Shown: positions 9,582 to 22,264 of the stretch, piece after piece | Layout of the letters: each line of letters opens with the position of its first letter | How positions within the stretch are numbered: position 1 is the first letter of the stretch | Source: Panopea generosa | Lineage: Eukaryota; Mollusca; Bivalvia; Adapedonta; Hiatellidae | Assembly (NCBI GenBank): GCA_029582155.1 | Contig: CM055895.1 | Coordinates: forward strand, 62,225,078 to 62,289,077 | Direction of reading: 5' to 3' | DNA: 64,000 nucleotides | The notes under the pieces: generated by a model | Database searches by the model: none | What the model was told of the DNA's origin: nothing | What the model saw: the letters and a program-made list of their open reading frames with translations, nothing else | Program-made: the position numbers and the translations under genes

Positions 9582-10039
9582 AAAATAAATATTTACATTT
9601 TAAAATATAAAAAAGCTCACCTGTTCTAGTTTATAGTTAAAATATTTACTATTGTTTACTGAACATAGTTTTATGTTCAAGTTGTATAAGTGTCCATATA
9701 TTATGTATGAAAGCTTTAACACACAAATCTGTTTTGCCCATGGTATATGGGCTTCTTGTGTGTTCAGGGATAATACTTTTAATTTTGCTTTATATTCACT
9801 GTTGGTTAAGTATAGATCCATTACTGAGGTCACAGGGAAAGTTTGGATTACTCCAACTAGGCAGCCTCAATAATAGCGACACTAGATCTGAACAGTTCAG
9901 AAACTCACTAGATAGTTCAGCAACTCTCTGGATAATTTCCGAGCCGAACTACTCTGTAGGACTATAACTGTTCATTAGCATCTATCTGGGAGAAAACTGA
10001 CGTTGAGATTCAAACAAATACAAAAAACATTTATTTTAT
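9582..10039. other. AT-rich intergenic DNA
   Basis: Overlapping short frames (9600-9833 minus; 9652-9873 and 9707-9967 plus) have no recognisable domains. The run GATAGTTCAGCAACTC / GAACAGTTCAGAAACTC near 9888-9925 is a small imperfect direct repeat. Confidence 0.3.
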
Positions 10040-10260
10040 CAGGGGCAGTCATTATTCTACGGGAGTACTTATTCTACGCGAGGGGAGTCATAATATTATA
10101 GATCTTTGCGAAAGGAGTCCATATTCTATGGACAAGGAGTCCAAATTCTACGTAGAATATTGACTGAGGAGTACATATGCTATGGAAGTACACATCTTTC
10201 ATAACATCGGTACATTGGTTGTAAGACTTCTGATGTCAAACTGAAAATCAAACTGTATCG
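10040..10260 (-). repeat. Dispersed repeat J, second copy
   Basis: Read on the minus strand this contains GTACTCCTCAGTCAATATTC, TACGTAGAATTTGGACTCC, TAGAATATGGACTCC and further decayed units. It parallels 5740-5850. The repeated motif extends further here (six or more units), so the two copies differ in internal repeat number. Confidence 0.6.
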
Positions 10261-12660
10261 TATGAGGATTTACAAAGCGCAAGTCACGAATATTGATATT
10301 GATATAATATTAAACTGTGATTTTACATTTTATATAAATACTGCATGGTGCAAAAACAAAACAGTTTTTTTGTACAATTTCAAGATAAGTATTCAGGTGT
10401 ATACACAAGCCACTAGTTTAACCGTCAGACTATTATAATGGAATTTAAAAATAATGATGTTTCAATAATCAAATTATTTTTAAAGCATTAAAACATTTTT
10501 TTCTATGAAATTCTCGAATCCTTGTTTTTATGTATTTAAAACACCGTTCATAACTCGACTGAACATCAAATTGATTGACATAACTTATATATATTTTTGC
10601 TTCTGACAAATCGTGACGTAAGCTCATCTGAGTCAAAGACCCATATTACGACGTTTGAAGTCACTCAAGACTGTATAATGCACAGCAAATAAAATGATAA
10701 ACTCTATGTCTTAGTTTTATGTTTTATTCTCAAACTACTTTGCTAAATACAATACAAGACAAGACAGTTTGCCTACGTGAACTATATCATCAATTGTCGT
10801 TTTGATTCTGCAAGTGATAAATATATTGAAAACCGAGACATTTTGACAACGATCTGCATAGAATGATATATACATATAGTTATAGTAACGATCGATAAAG
10901 TGTCCATCAGAACAAAGGTATATCCATTATTTACTGTTTAATCTACCACTGCTGTTTGCGACATACGATCTGAATTTGATGTAAACACGTAGTAAGACTG
11001 TGACATGTCACATAACTTATCCCGATAACTGCTTTGCCAAGATATGTAGCCTCGAGGGATTACGGATGTAGTGTTTTAGATTGATTTATCAAATAATATG
11101 AGTCGTTAATCAGCCTATCTCTTCCAATGCGTCAACAGAATTAACACATCGATACACTGGCCGAGCAATATTGCATATAAAGATAGAATTGTTGATTGAA
11201 ATACCAAAGGAGAAACAATCTAGCTAACTATTCCGAAAATGATAACAAATGAAATACCTTGTAAATAAACATACGAACAAAACTCGCACGTATTTACATA
11301 TACGAAGACGATAAGCATGTCTGGATACTCCACTGGGTGCATACCACTGTAATTGATATTTGGATAAGATATTAAGTAACGTCTGGTGAGTTTGTGAAAA
11401 GTTATGATTACAAGCGTGGAGGCTATTATTCAAATTATTCGCATCTGGAGAGAGTTTTGAATTTATAGTGATGTGTTTTTTTTTTTATTTTAATAAAGAA
11501 ACAGAATAAATTAATTTTATTTCTAATACAGTGTGAAATATGAAAACGGAGACGAAGTTACCAATGTATTAAGCTTAAATATATTATAAAATAATTGATG
11601 TCTCGTGAATTATTACTTAAAGCCAAATTAGTATATTTGATATCCAGCTTTGTGTAACAATGTCTATGCAGAAACACTCGTTTGCATGACAGCAGAGAAG
11701 AACACTTTGGATTCGTAATAACTATAGATCCAAGCAGTCATAAAATCCAGATAGCCGAAATCCTTTCCAGCACGTTGATGTAAAGCAGTTTTGATGCCCA
11801 GAATACATAATTCGATTATTATGAAGAATGACTGATTTAAGGAAATGACCACTCATCTGACAGACATATTTTAGCCATTGTGTGTGTCTTTCATCCATTG
11901 ATTTGCACAACCTTTAAATTAAGCGCGCTTGACTTATGAATAATATTTTCTATATACATACTTGAACACATCTTCGTTTTATTTATCAAAGGACTACCAA
12001 TTGGTATAGATGCCATTTTAACGATCAGAATAACGCTTCATGATTTGCATTTTTTTCTGTTCCGTAGTTGTATTATTTGATATTCTGCAAGTTCAAACAA
12101 TTTCAATATAAAAACAATATAGTAAGAAAAAAATCTAAATGTAAAAAACACGTGTTCAACAGGGAATGTAGAGAAACACAATACGACCAATGCATATGCG
12201 TGTAGTAGTATCAATTATAAAAACAGACGAAACACATTGACGATATATATTAATATATCCCTATACATACCTATGACGGGAAAAATGAGCGGGAGCCATT
12301 TTGAAAAAAGATTTGTATTACATCTATCTATGTTTGTGTGTGTTCAGGCTACGAGGTTAAAAAACATTTTTCATGCTCAGCTCGAAATTCGTTCATAAAC
12401 ACATTTTCAAAAATTCATATAAACACAAATAACCAAACGCAAGCACTTTTTTCCCATTTCTGGGCATGTAAAATACGGGTTTCGCCATGGAAGAAATATC
12501 GATCTTCCATGTCACGTGACGAAAAATAAGGACTAAATATTTTTTTGTAAATTATTTCTTAATCCACACATCGTAATCATATGCATATATATATTCATTT
12601 TCACGTCTACAAAATATTTATAAAACATTATGTTGTTAGAAACCGTACAAAATAGATATA
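10261..12660. other. AT-rich intergenic DNA
   Basis: No gene, SINE or tandem array recognised over 2.4 kb. Short frames at 11224-11433, 11664-11852 and 11722-11910 (minus) and 12338-12529 (plus) overlap each other or lack any domain signal. Confidence 0.35.
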
Positions 12661-12670
12661 CCTCGTACAT

Positions 12671-12712
12671 TACGTCAGATAATGACGTCAACGTTTATAT
12701 TTATGACGTCTT
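12671..12712 (+). promoter_or_regulatory. Cluster of CRE/bZIP-like motifs
   Basis: TACGTCAG (12671), a full palindromic TGACGTCA (12683-12690) and TGACGTCT (12703-12710) lie within about 40 bp. These match the cAMP-response-element consensus recognised by CREB/ATF factors. No gene start is visible nearby, so function is speculative. Confidence 0.3.
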
Positions 12713-12866
12713 GCTTACCTACAAGAACAGGGTCAGGGTAAAAATTATATTTGAAATGAATAATGTAAACAAATAATGTGCGGAAAGATTAACAATCGTA
12801 ATGTTTTGTACATACGTTTAGATTGTACTCACATACTTTTAGTATTGGATATTAAAATGTCGTTTC

Positions 12867-12867
<1 letters not shown>

Positions 12868-12919
<52 letters not shown>
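12868..12919 (+). repeat. (AT)n(GT)n microsatellite
   Basis: A short AT run passes into about 20 GT units ending at 12919. Confidence 0.95.
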
Positions 12920-12922
<3 letters not shown>

Positions 12923-13679
12923 TTTTGACGTTAAACAAGCATTTAAAAAGTACAATATTTCTGTGATGAAGGCCATTATCGAGAATCTATCATTTGACTG
13001 AGATGAATAAGAAAAAAAAACATCATAAGTTCATAGAAAAATCTCTCCCTCTAGGTCAAACTTACATGCCGGGAACTCGGGTGAATATTTCTATCCCACA
13101 CGGATACTCATGATAAATAGTCTCAGCTTCCAATTTGAATGTATTAATCCGGGTTTGAGGAAGAAATGTTCATGCATTGTCGTTCATACTATTTTAATTA
13201 GTCCAATCGTTTTTGAGTTGAGCATGAAATCTTGAGATCTTGATTTGAGCGTGGAACAAAGTTTCATAACCTTAAACCCAATTATCACATATAAATGTAC
13301 ATGCGTCGCGTATAAAATTACAATAGCCAATTCTCTAGGTGAACTGAATAATTCATTTGTATGGACTGTCAAGTACGTATCGCCGAATGGTAATGTAATC
13401 CTCGTTATATACTCATAAAAGAGCCATATTTATTCGAATTAGTCTAGCTATGCTACACTCGCGGCAAATTTGCATAAAAATGAAATAAATCATTCAACGT
13501 CATATCTGCTATGATGGCATCAACTGTGCAATCATACATATAGAAAGGTACGTTGTGGATAACAAAAGTAACTGTCCAGGACGTTCATTGTTTCAGCGGT
13601 GCTTTCTTCTCAAGTCTATGATATCTAAGCCGTATCTGCATTTTGTAAGTTTAAACATATTTGAAACAAAATCAAACAA

Positions 13680-13734
13680 AACAACAACAACAACAACAAC
13701 AACAATAACAACAACTAACAACAACAACAACAAC
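13680..13734 (+). repeat. (ACA)n microsatellite
   Basis: Trinucleotide CAA/ACA repeat with two interruptions. It accounts for the Thr/Asn-rich part of a local open frame. Confidence 0.95.
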
Positions 13735-16670
13735 TTAACCTACATTTGGATCGTAGTTCGTTCTCGTGTTCGTTGTGCATATGATATATTCAATCTGCTT
13801 CATCTTACATATAGATATTTCAAAAGTTAAATATCATCGTTTATATTGATACCTTAACAACTTTTGTATAATATTGTATTATGTCGTACATGGAATAAAA
13901 AATATTTATCACAATATATTATCACAGAAGCGCATGAACCAAACACATATGCTAAGAAATAGATTGGTAAATCTACAAATACATATGTACCGGTTGTTGA
14001 ATAATGACTGCAAAACAAAGAGATTTGTAGCCTTCCCAAAACATATAAAGAGCAAATAAATCGTAACGAAAGTAATCTAGAACAAGTAAATTCACATGTG
14101 AGATTCTTTGTATGATACATAATTGAATCATACTCGTCATCCTTATAGAACAAACACGTTTAATGATTTTCGCTGCTCTTTAGTATATGGTGTAATTGTT
14201 TTGTTGAATGTATTACAGAAATTTTCTACTGCGTTATTACTTCTTCATTCGCGATCAATATCGTGGTAGTAAAATATGGACACTAAAACTTTACAAAGTT
14301 GATCAACTGATGTTTTTGTAGGTCATGGAACCCAGGAAAGGTGTGTCAAGAGTTTAGATTCCCCTATCCTCTTTGGTGTATATTGAATCAGGCACTTCAT
14401 TACATTTGCTAAGTATTGTTAAATATTGATAACACAAATACCATATTCCTAACAGTAAACAGTAAACTAGTTTCTAGATCCATAAGTAGTTTAAATGGAT
14501 AAAATGGCAATCCTATAAATTAAGTTACCTCTACTCACTGAATACAACAAATATAATTACATATTTTCAAAATGTGTTTGATATTTAATACCTGTTGATT
14601 GTTCACTTACTGGAAATGGAATATACGTCAATGTGCGACAAAGCTTTCACCGTCATACAATAACATGAATTTTCAAAAAGCTATATTTCTTAAGATCGAT
14701 TCTTTAATTAACCGTTTCCAAATAATTACTATAAGTGAATATAATTTAATTACAAATAATCGAAGCCAGACCTCTTACGTTGATTGTCTCAATTAGACAT
14801 CTGGGAATATTACCAAATCTTCCTGTATCTAATACTTAAATTGTTTACCGAATATTACTTTAAGCGTATATGTTACATGACCAAACAAATATATAGAAAC
14901 AATCGGAAACAAGAAATGTTTATTTAGGTATTGCATTCAATAATTGAATAATCGTGTGGATAATTTACGTAATAGAGAATGTTTTTTTTTAAAATTACAA
15001 AGAAACCGTGTATAGAATAATCTGCATTGTACATTTATTTTTTTACCTGCTGAGAAAAGGTATTTCTACGTTTGGAAGGTAAATGACTTTACATTTGGTG
15101 TCGTCCGTCCTTGCGGCTGTGAATGTATATTTGTAATTATATACTGTTTTTATAACAATGATTACAAAAATGTTTATCTTTCTAGATTGTTGGGTCCCAC
15201 AAATAATGTTGAAAATCACCATTGTTACGTCAGAGGTCTTGTCCCGGAAATTGATAACTTTTTAAATCTTCCTGGATAATAACTTAGTCTCGGTAATGGT
15301 AAGCGAGGCGCAAAAACAGTTAATATAGCGTTTGCAGCTCACGCCAGATGGCGCGTGTCCAATTACAGGTCGAACGTATGACATCGCATCTCATAAACAC
15401 ACTTTTAGGTACCTGGTCCCACACAACAAACTGGATTCAATAGTGATTGACATAGATTGAGCTCACTTCGTAATAATAATGATAAGGCAGATATAATTAA
15501 CAATTAAATATGCATATAGTCCTATACGTTTAACAGATTATGGCAAGAATAGCCAATTTCACTACAGGTTTGCGTTTCTTCATTGATGGAATGTAATATA
15601 TTTGCCGGATTTATATGAAACAAATGGTTATTTCTCTAGAGCGATGACTCCCAAGTTTAGCCCGAATCACCATAGTAAAGTTGCATGTATTGCCCTTGAA
15701 ATGCCGAACATTGACATCAACTAATGATATTAATGAAATAAGAGGTTAGTGGGTTTGCTCTATTAATGAATTGAATTAAATAGGTAAATCTGAATATTAT
15801 GCACCAGGTTGTCTCATATACATAACATTATAAACATTTATTTTATCCCGGTGTTATAGGTTTGATTGGCGTATATGGATACCCAAACAAGTGATGTATA
15901 TTTCGGACAGCGACGTTTATATCTGTTTTAACTGTATCTCTGCATGATCCACGATGCTTATGTCACTATATGTCACACAATGTGTACATTGCAGATCACG
16001 GTAGAGTTGCTATATAGAGCACACTATATATTTTGATAAACGACTTTGGAAGCAGGATTAAACATTTTTATATAAGGAAACAATATGCATCGTTATTAAA
16101 AGAATATTAAATTTGCATTTTGATAGAACCGTACCTTTAAATAGATAACACAAGATGAGATGATAGGAAGTACTGTTGTAACTATCTGGGATAATATTTT
16201 ATATAAACCTTAATATACCAATTACGAGTACATACATGGTATATAGTGAACTTAGTGTAAACGTCTATTTATAATTTTCCATCAATTGTTGTACAAGTTA
16301 ACTATAAAATCCACAAAACATAACTATTTCAAGATGTTCAAGTATCATCTTATTACTTTAGTATGATTTTTGTCGCATTCACCTGCTCTAAAATTATATG
16401 ACATATAGTTTTTCATTAACATAGACTTTGCATTTAATCAAATCAAAAGCCCAACATATGTGTATTATATTCTAAAACATATTTCAGTATATATCATTTT
16501 GTAGAGATAAAGTGGTCTCGTTTACTTAATTAAGCAGGGATAACAAACATAAATATATTTGTATAATGGCGACAAGTAACGTGCATGTCAATGGCGTTGA
16601 TAATCAAAGCTGTAAAAAGAATTTATTTTGCTTGAAAACACGGCATCTATTGTAATGGTATTAACACAAA
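13735..16670. other. AT-rich intergenic DNA
   Basis: Nearly 3 kb without a supportable gene. A 99-codon minus frame (13854-14153) is Cys/Tyr/Phe rich, has no recognisable domain and overlaps a plus frame. A slightly GC-richer patch at about 15290-15430 shows no coding frame. Confidence 0.35.
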
Positions 16671-16674
16671 CCGT

Positions 16675-16883
16675 TACAAATTGTTTCTGGTATAACAGCA
16701 ACAGACATATGACTTGCGTATAAAGCAATATAATATGAGTAGTAATATTTTGTTGCAGAATTATAATTATATTACTGTAAGTCAGTAATATAATTATAAT
16801 TTTGCAACCAAATATTCTACTCATATTATATTGCTTTTGACGCAATTAATATGTCTGGTGTTTGTTATATCAGAAACAATTGT
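16675..16883. mobile_element. Long palindrome / foldback element
   Basis: Two arms of about 102 bp are reverse complements at roughly 85-90% identity, separated by a 5-nt loop (TAAGT, 16778-16782). The inner 30 bp (AGAATTATAATTATATTACT on the left arm, its complement on the right) is almost perfect, and divergence rises outward. A foldback transposon or MITE, or an inverted duplication, would explain it. It is too long and too AT-rich for a typical miRNA precursor. Confidence 0.7.
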
Positions 16884-17894
16884 CTAGTATAAATTGAACA
16901 GTATTGAAAGCTGGAAACACTGAGACCTGAAATAATGGATTTTATACATAAAAAAGCCAAATTGAATAACAGGAAGTCAGAATATTGAAATAATAACTTC
17001 AGCTCGTATGTAGCATGTTATAAAGTCAGGTCGAAATTTTAATTCCTCATAATTATACCATTACAATAATCGATCTGTTTTGACGTTTTGCTATAACATT
17101 TAATGAAATAATGTAATTACCATAGCTAGGTAATTCAAATACAAATACACTATAATTTGACTTTATTTTAGCGATTATTGATACGCGTGAAGAATTGTTT
17201 TAAGTTACGAATCTGTATGACAAATTCCTTTTACATGCATGTCCACGATAACATAAGCTATATTACAGGTATGGAAGGTACGTTTGATTCCATGTTTTAA
17301 TTTAAGTAGTCAGCGTCAATTGTTTCATACTTTATAAAGAAAAAAGAAAACGATCAGGTTTAAACGGCCTCCACAGAATACAAATTTTGGTCATAAAAAG
17401 CCAGACCATTGACATATGATCGGATGCTTAATGTTTAGTATGTAAACAGTAACCGGTGTTGTTAATGGTGAGGCATTATGTGTGGAATTGATGTATTAAC
17501 ATATACTTTAATTTATATTTATTTTTTTGACTCCTTTACACCGGTGACCTCTTCACAGCAAGTATTGTTTAGGGCAATTGTTCCAGAATTTTTTTTGAAT
17601 TTTTTTGTGAATACACTTTATGGAGGACAAACCAACATTATAAATCAGTTAAACAGTATTGTGTATTAAATAAAAGTGCTACATATTTCAAATTCAGTTG
17701 AATACTTGAAATATCACAAAAAGTTGGGAAAATTCAGTGTAAAATTTGGATGGATGAATTTTTATGTAAGAACGTTAATATATGTCAAATACCCTTATGA
17801 AAAAGATTGAAAAGTTTTATGACAATACTATACGCTAATCAAAAGCTTAAGAGCGAAATTTGTTAACTCGACACATTTTCACTAGTTGTCTATC
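16884..17894. other. AT-rich intergenic DNA
   Basis: No recognisable gene or repeat. The 63-codon frame at 17478-17669 has no domain signal. Confidence 0.3.
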
Positions 17895-18235
17895 AGTATA
17901 AAAGTTGAAATTACAACGCTACACTAGGGATAGCTACTTATGGTGAATTAACACAGATCCATGTGTAGAGAGTGCATCTTCATTTAATTTCAAATTGTTG
18001 GCAGTTGGAGTTAACCATTTTTCAAACTACATATACAAACACTTTTTGGAAATTATTTTTTGCCAATTAATCGTATTAACAATAGTCTAGTAGTATACAA
18101 CATTAAAACAAAAACAATGCATTGATGACTGTGAAATTTTGATTTGAAACATATTCTGAATTTTATAAAACCTGCACCAGAGCCTTCTTGCGGCTTTTAT
18201 ATGGCAGTTGTGGCTTTAAGCAGTATTGCAATGAT
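17895..18235 (+). mobile_element. Dispersed element F, copy 1
   Basis: This segment matches the reverse complement of 38505-38953 over its whole length: ATTACAACGCTACACTAG, ACACAGATCCATGTGTA, GTTGGCAGTTGGAGTTAA, TATTAACAATAGTC, ACAATGCATTGATGACTGTG and CTTGCGGCTTTTATATGGCA. A partial third copy is at 36950-37080. No coding capacity and no clear terminal inverted repeat were seen, so the class is unknown (non-autonomous DNA element or Helitron-like are possible). Confidence 0.7.
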
Positions 18236-18759
18236 CAGAAAATAATAACAACATTAAGTCAAAGTACAGTGACGATACTTGATGTCTACCACAAGGCTAA
18301 TAAGACGCGGTTATCATAATTGTAAATTTTAAATAGTTATTTCGTTATGTCGTTATTTTTGGATATCAAAGCTTAATAACAATATAATTTATGGTGTCGT
18401 CTGCGAATGAGCATACAGTACTATCACTATCAAGGGACATGACATTAATAAACAATAAAGTGATGTACGGTACAGCTCGTAAAGCATTAGTTTTGTATCA
18501 TTTATCCCCTTCGACAAGAATGTCTTTAATTCTATTGGAAACATATTTAACCGCTATCGAGTTTACTAACATATCAAGTGCTAAGTCAAGTCAAGTCTTT
18601 ATACAGGCAGTATTAAAATATATTATAATTATTTCTAATACATGTTTTGTATTTTGTATCAATAAATTATTGTGAACTGTCAGGGTCGTTAAGTGATGGT
18701 TTCAAATTACTAGTATTTTTTCTCTTCAAAATGAGTTTTCATGTACAAAATAAGGAAAA

Positions 18760-19060
18760 CGAAACTGCTTCCCCTAATGCAAATTGAGTCCAATTGATTG
18801 ATAGACTTGCAATGTTGTATTAAGTGACCATATACTGTCCCAGACGGAAATGGGACGTAGCGTGTCAATAAACCAGATAGTGCCGTAGTGGTTCTTCTTG
18901 ATGCTCGGCAGACTGACAAATGCCCTGGAAATCGCCGATGATATAATAATGTGGCCCGCTTGCAAAGAACTGCAGCGTCACCAAAACTGACATAAGGGAT
19001 GGGAAAGGGGGAGGATAGCGTATGGGTGGGCGTATCCAACGCGTTGAACAACACGGCAAC
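18760..19060 (-). pseudogene. HARBI1-like (PIF/Harbinger) transposase fragment
   Basis: On the minus strand one frame encodes SVLVTLQFFASG, then IIGDFQGI. A one-base shift continues as SVCRASRRTTTALSG and LLTRYVPFPSG. This matches the conserved N-terminal part of HARBI1-type DDE nucleases: L--LRFFA-GSF-----GD--GIS-S-VSR followed by RYI-FP. The DDE catalytic domain is not seen downstream (below 18760), and no intact frame spans the region. It is therefore a truncated, frameshifted relic. Identification rests on motif recall; two other overlapping open frames (18710-19108 and 18774-18965) are the shifted readings of the same relic. Confidence 0.7.
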
Positions 19061-20490
19061 AAGCATCGTTATAATATATTCTGGGTGATATCTATAAAGG
19101 TCTCTCACTTCAGACCGAGATGAAATCTCTAAAGGTTTTGTTCTGTCTCTGAAAACCCTCTAAATTATCTGAAATCTATTTGTATCCCGATATCTGTCAT
19201 TTTTCTTGATAATCTGCGACACTTGGTTGCTTCCCATATTTTTTTTTCGAACTGGATTAAATTTAAAATCGTGTATAAACATATACCAATTTTTTACTAT
19301 TCTGTTTTACTACTTCAAATTTACCAAATAAGACACATAGATGGTTGATCAAAAATTTAATTAAGAAATTAAATAAAAATAAATTTAGTATATAAATACT
19401 ATTATCTTGATGTATATTATATAAAAACATGGTAGCACACAAAAAACCAATACATATGCCCTTTGAATATGTTGATAAACTGAATTCTTGGGAATATTCT
19501 CTGGCTTGAGCTTGAAAATCCAAATTTCAACCTTAGATATCTAGTTTACCATGACAGATGTAATATATGTGAGAATTTATTTGGCTACATATAAGATGAC
19601 CCTACATGATTGAAAATTAGTTTTGGCATCTAAAAATGGCCTATAAGTGAGAATTTTAAAATTCATTGTTGAATTCAAGCCTTAGACTAGTCTTAAGAAT
19701 GGTTGGTAAATATCACCCCAGAGCAATTTTGAATATCTTCTTTCGTCAGACACTTACACTATCAACACCGTACTACTTTCTTTTAGATAAAGGACGTGCC
19801 AAACTTACACACGAGCGTGAGAACATGTCCCTGACATTAGCATGACGTAACGTATTCTGTCGTCTGATCACCACATGACTGATGCGACTGTTGGAAGAAC
19901 GAAAGTAAAATATAAAAATAACACTTAATCTATTTCATAGATATAAGATGAGAGTCGAATCAAAGTGCAAAATTATCAACAATTACATAATAGTGATTGT
20001 CTAACTAACTAGTAATAGCCGCCCATTATATACACCATACATTTAGTTTTTCTCGCTGAACACTATCTCCCTATTGGAACTGTATATAGAGGCTTGTGCC
20101 AGAAACACTAAAACTGTGTTTAGCCATTTGTAATTCCAAAGATGTCTGAGTTGATGGCAGGATTAAAACCTGCTTATAAATTCTTACAGGTTTGGATAAC
20201 AATGTCTGCCTTATGAAAAACATATGGCAGCTTTAGAATATGTAGTAATGTCTTGGAGTTTAGGATAAATCTATCAAAACCGAAAAATACAACATTAAAC
20301 GATTGAATTTGTAAAAAAGTAATTGATTATATCATTTATTATTATAGGTGTTTTTTACCTGAATAATTTGATAAATTGATTTTTAAAGTCATCTTATTTT
20401 TGTAATCAATATCTTTATTGTTTGTGTTTACATCGATTCACTATTTTATAGATAAAATGACCTTTATCAATAAAGGCACAGTAGTGGTCA
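19061..20490. other. AT-rich intergenic DNA
   Basis: No gene or repeat recognised. An 86-codon minus frame (19263-19523) is hydrophobic without a domain pattern. Confidence 0.3.
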
Positions 20491-20664
20491 CCAGGGCGTG
20501 GTGTAGTTGCAGAGAATCGGACGCAGAATCTAAGCGTCGTGTACTTGATCGCCCGCTGCAGTCATGTGCTGTGTCCTTGACCTAGATATTATATCTGCAT
20601 ACGCCTAGAACTGATTTGTATAGGTTGTAAGGAGTGATTTCACAATCGAGGTAAAATAAATAGA
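20491..20664 (+). mobile_element. tRNA-derived SINE, family A, copy 4
   Basis: The head is decayed (GGCGTGGTGTAGTTGCAGAG; ACTTGATCGCCCGC in the B-box position). The tail is recognisable: GTGTCCTTGACCTAGATATT, ATCTGCATACGCCTAG and the 3' end TTTCACAATCGAGGTAAAAT followed by AAATA. Loss of both promoter boxes marks it as an old copy. Confidence 0.65.
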
Positions 20665-21095
20665 TTTAAAACAAAGTAAAGAAAAGTTGATGAACTAACA
20701 ATCCCTGCTTTCAATACCTCACAGAATACTTACTTCCTCTTTGAGAAGTCATAACGATCATTACGTCACACACATAAGATCTGCTTATTTCCAATTTTCG
20801 ACGGTGGATACTATTGACCATATGCCTATCTAGTGACAGGATTGTAAGAATTTTTTATGATAATCTGCTAGATTAGGATGACCATGGCCTATTTGTTGAG
20901 ATGATATGATGTTTAAAGTTGTGTAGCGATGATTATGGAGCGGTCGATTATATTGATTAAGACGGCAAGGGGGTCATCAAGAAAAATCAATTAATGAAAA
21001 ACAGTATATTTGAGGTGTTCTTATTTTCTGGAAAGTTTGATAGCTTGGCTGGTGAAAAGATCGCAGAAAATGATTGTGTTTTTTTTTACCAAATA

Positions 21096-21308
21096 GTCCA
21101 GTGCGTAGTGCATTTGTAGCGCATTGGACGCATTGTTTGACTCTGATGGTGTTGGTCCAAACCCAACAAGATCAGTTGATGTACCTTTAAGCAAGATATT
21201 CAATCTATATACAATATTATGCTTAGGTATCGTTCTACATAGCAAATATTGATCGCGATTTGTTTAAGTTGCAGCAAGTTGTTTCACAATCGATGTTAAA
21301 TGGATAAA
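21096..21308 (+). mobile_element. tRNA-derived SINE, family A, copy 5
   Basis: GTGCGTAGTGCATTTGTAGC and GTTGGTCCAAACCC occupy the A- and B-box positions in decayed form. The tail has TTAAGCAAGATATTCAATC, TATGCTTAGGTATCGTTCTA and the shared 3' end TTGTTTCACAATCGATGTTA. It lies about 430 bp downstream of copy 4 in the same orientation. Confidence 0.65.
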
Positions 21309-21956
21309 TTGTCAACACAAATATCTATCAGTAATTAATTTACATGTGGTTCTTTCAATGTCTCGCCAAACAGTATACCTCCTTTTTGAAACGATACAAA
21401 AACTAACATCATGCAACTAATGCCTCTTCGAGGTGACAAATATGATACCAAGGAGAATCTGGTTGGTGTATAGGGGAAATTTGTTTACACAGTCATAGAA
21501 GTTGCATGTATTTATCTACAGATGTAATTTTAGAACAGAACTATAATCGAAATGTATATGATGCAATCACGGATGAGTACTTTAAAAGTGTCATAGAAGT
21601 ATGTAATGTTGGTATTGAAGAAAAAAAGTAAGGAAGACTCTGATTTTATTCTCTAGTTTATCCTTCAACACAATATACAGAAGCAATACTTAATACACAC
21701 TGCATATATTATACAATTTCGAATACATAAACACCGTAAATACTTAGACAATAATATTTTGTTTTGTTACTCATTACCAAACTTTCTGATTCAGATATAC
21801 TTTGATCAGTTGACAGTCAATACGCATTTATAAAGTATGTATGTTCAACATAAAAAAATACTTAAAAACATATGAATACAGTAAAAAACCTTAACTATTT
21901 GTTTGATTTCTTTTTCATGATATGGATGGTGTTTTAAACTTTTATAAATACTCTAC

Positions 21957-22264
21957 CGCAGTGGTGGTCTAGTGGTACAGTGTCTGCCTCGCATACGGAA
22001 GGTCGTTGGTTCAATCCCCGACCGGATCATACCAAATACTTGAAAATGGTACTAGATACTTCCTTGCTTAACGCTCAGCATTTCGAGGATTGTTCTAGGT
22101 CTGTTAGACCTGGTTAGACCCGGTGTCAATATAATTTGACTGGATGGGGTATCCTACCATGTGTCTGTGTTATGATATCCAGTGTGTCAGCGCTTTAAAA
22201 GCTGTATCAAGTAGATAATGTCGTGATATAATTGAAAATTGTTGAAAGCGACACTCAATCCCTT
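21957..22264 (+). mobile_element. tRNA-derived SINE, family B, copy 2
   Basis: A well-preserved head carries GGTGGTCTAGTGGTACAGTG (A box), GCATACGGAAGG and GTTGGTTCAATCCCCG (B box). The body has CTTCCTTGCTTAACGCTCAG, GACTGGATGGGGTATCCTAC and GTGATATAATTGAAAATTG, then a 3' end GTTGAAAGCGACACTCAATC. It aligns throughout with the minus-strand copy at 6427-6721. Confidence 0.85.

Noticed and set aside
13854-14153. 99-codon minus-strand frame
   Set aside because: Cys/Tyr/Phe-rich composition typical of AT-rich random frames, overlapping a plus frame, no motif.
16675-16883. miRNA precursor
   Set aside because: The stem of about 100 bp is too long and AT-rich; a foldback element is more likely, though small-RNA data could change this.
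18391-18675. 94-codon plus-strand frame
   Set aside because: No recognisable domain or splice context; it lies beside the HARBI1 relic on the other strand and does not extend it.
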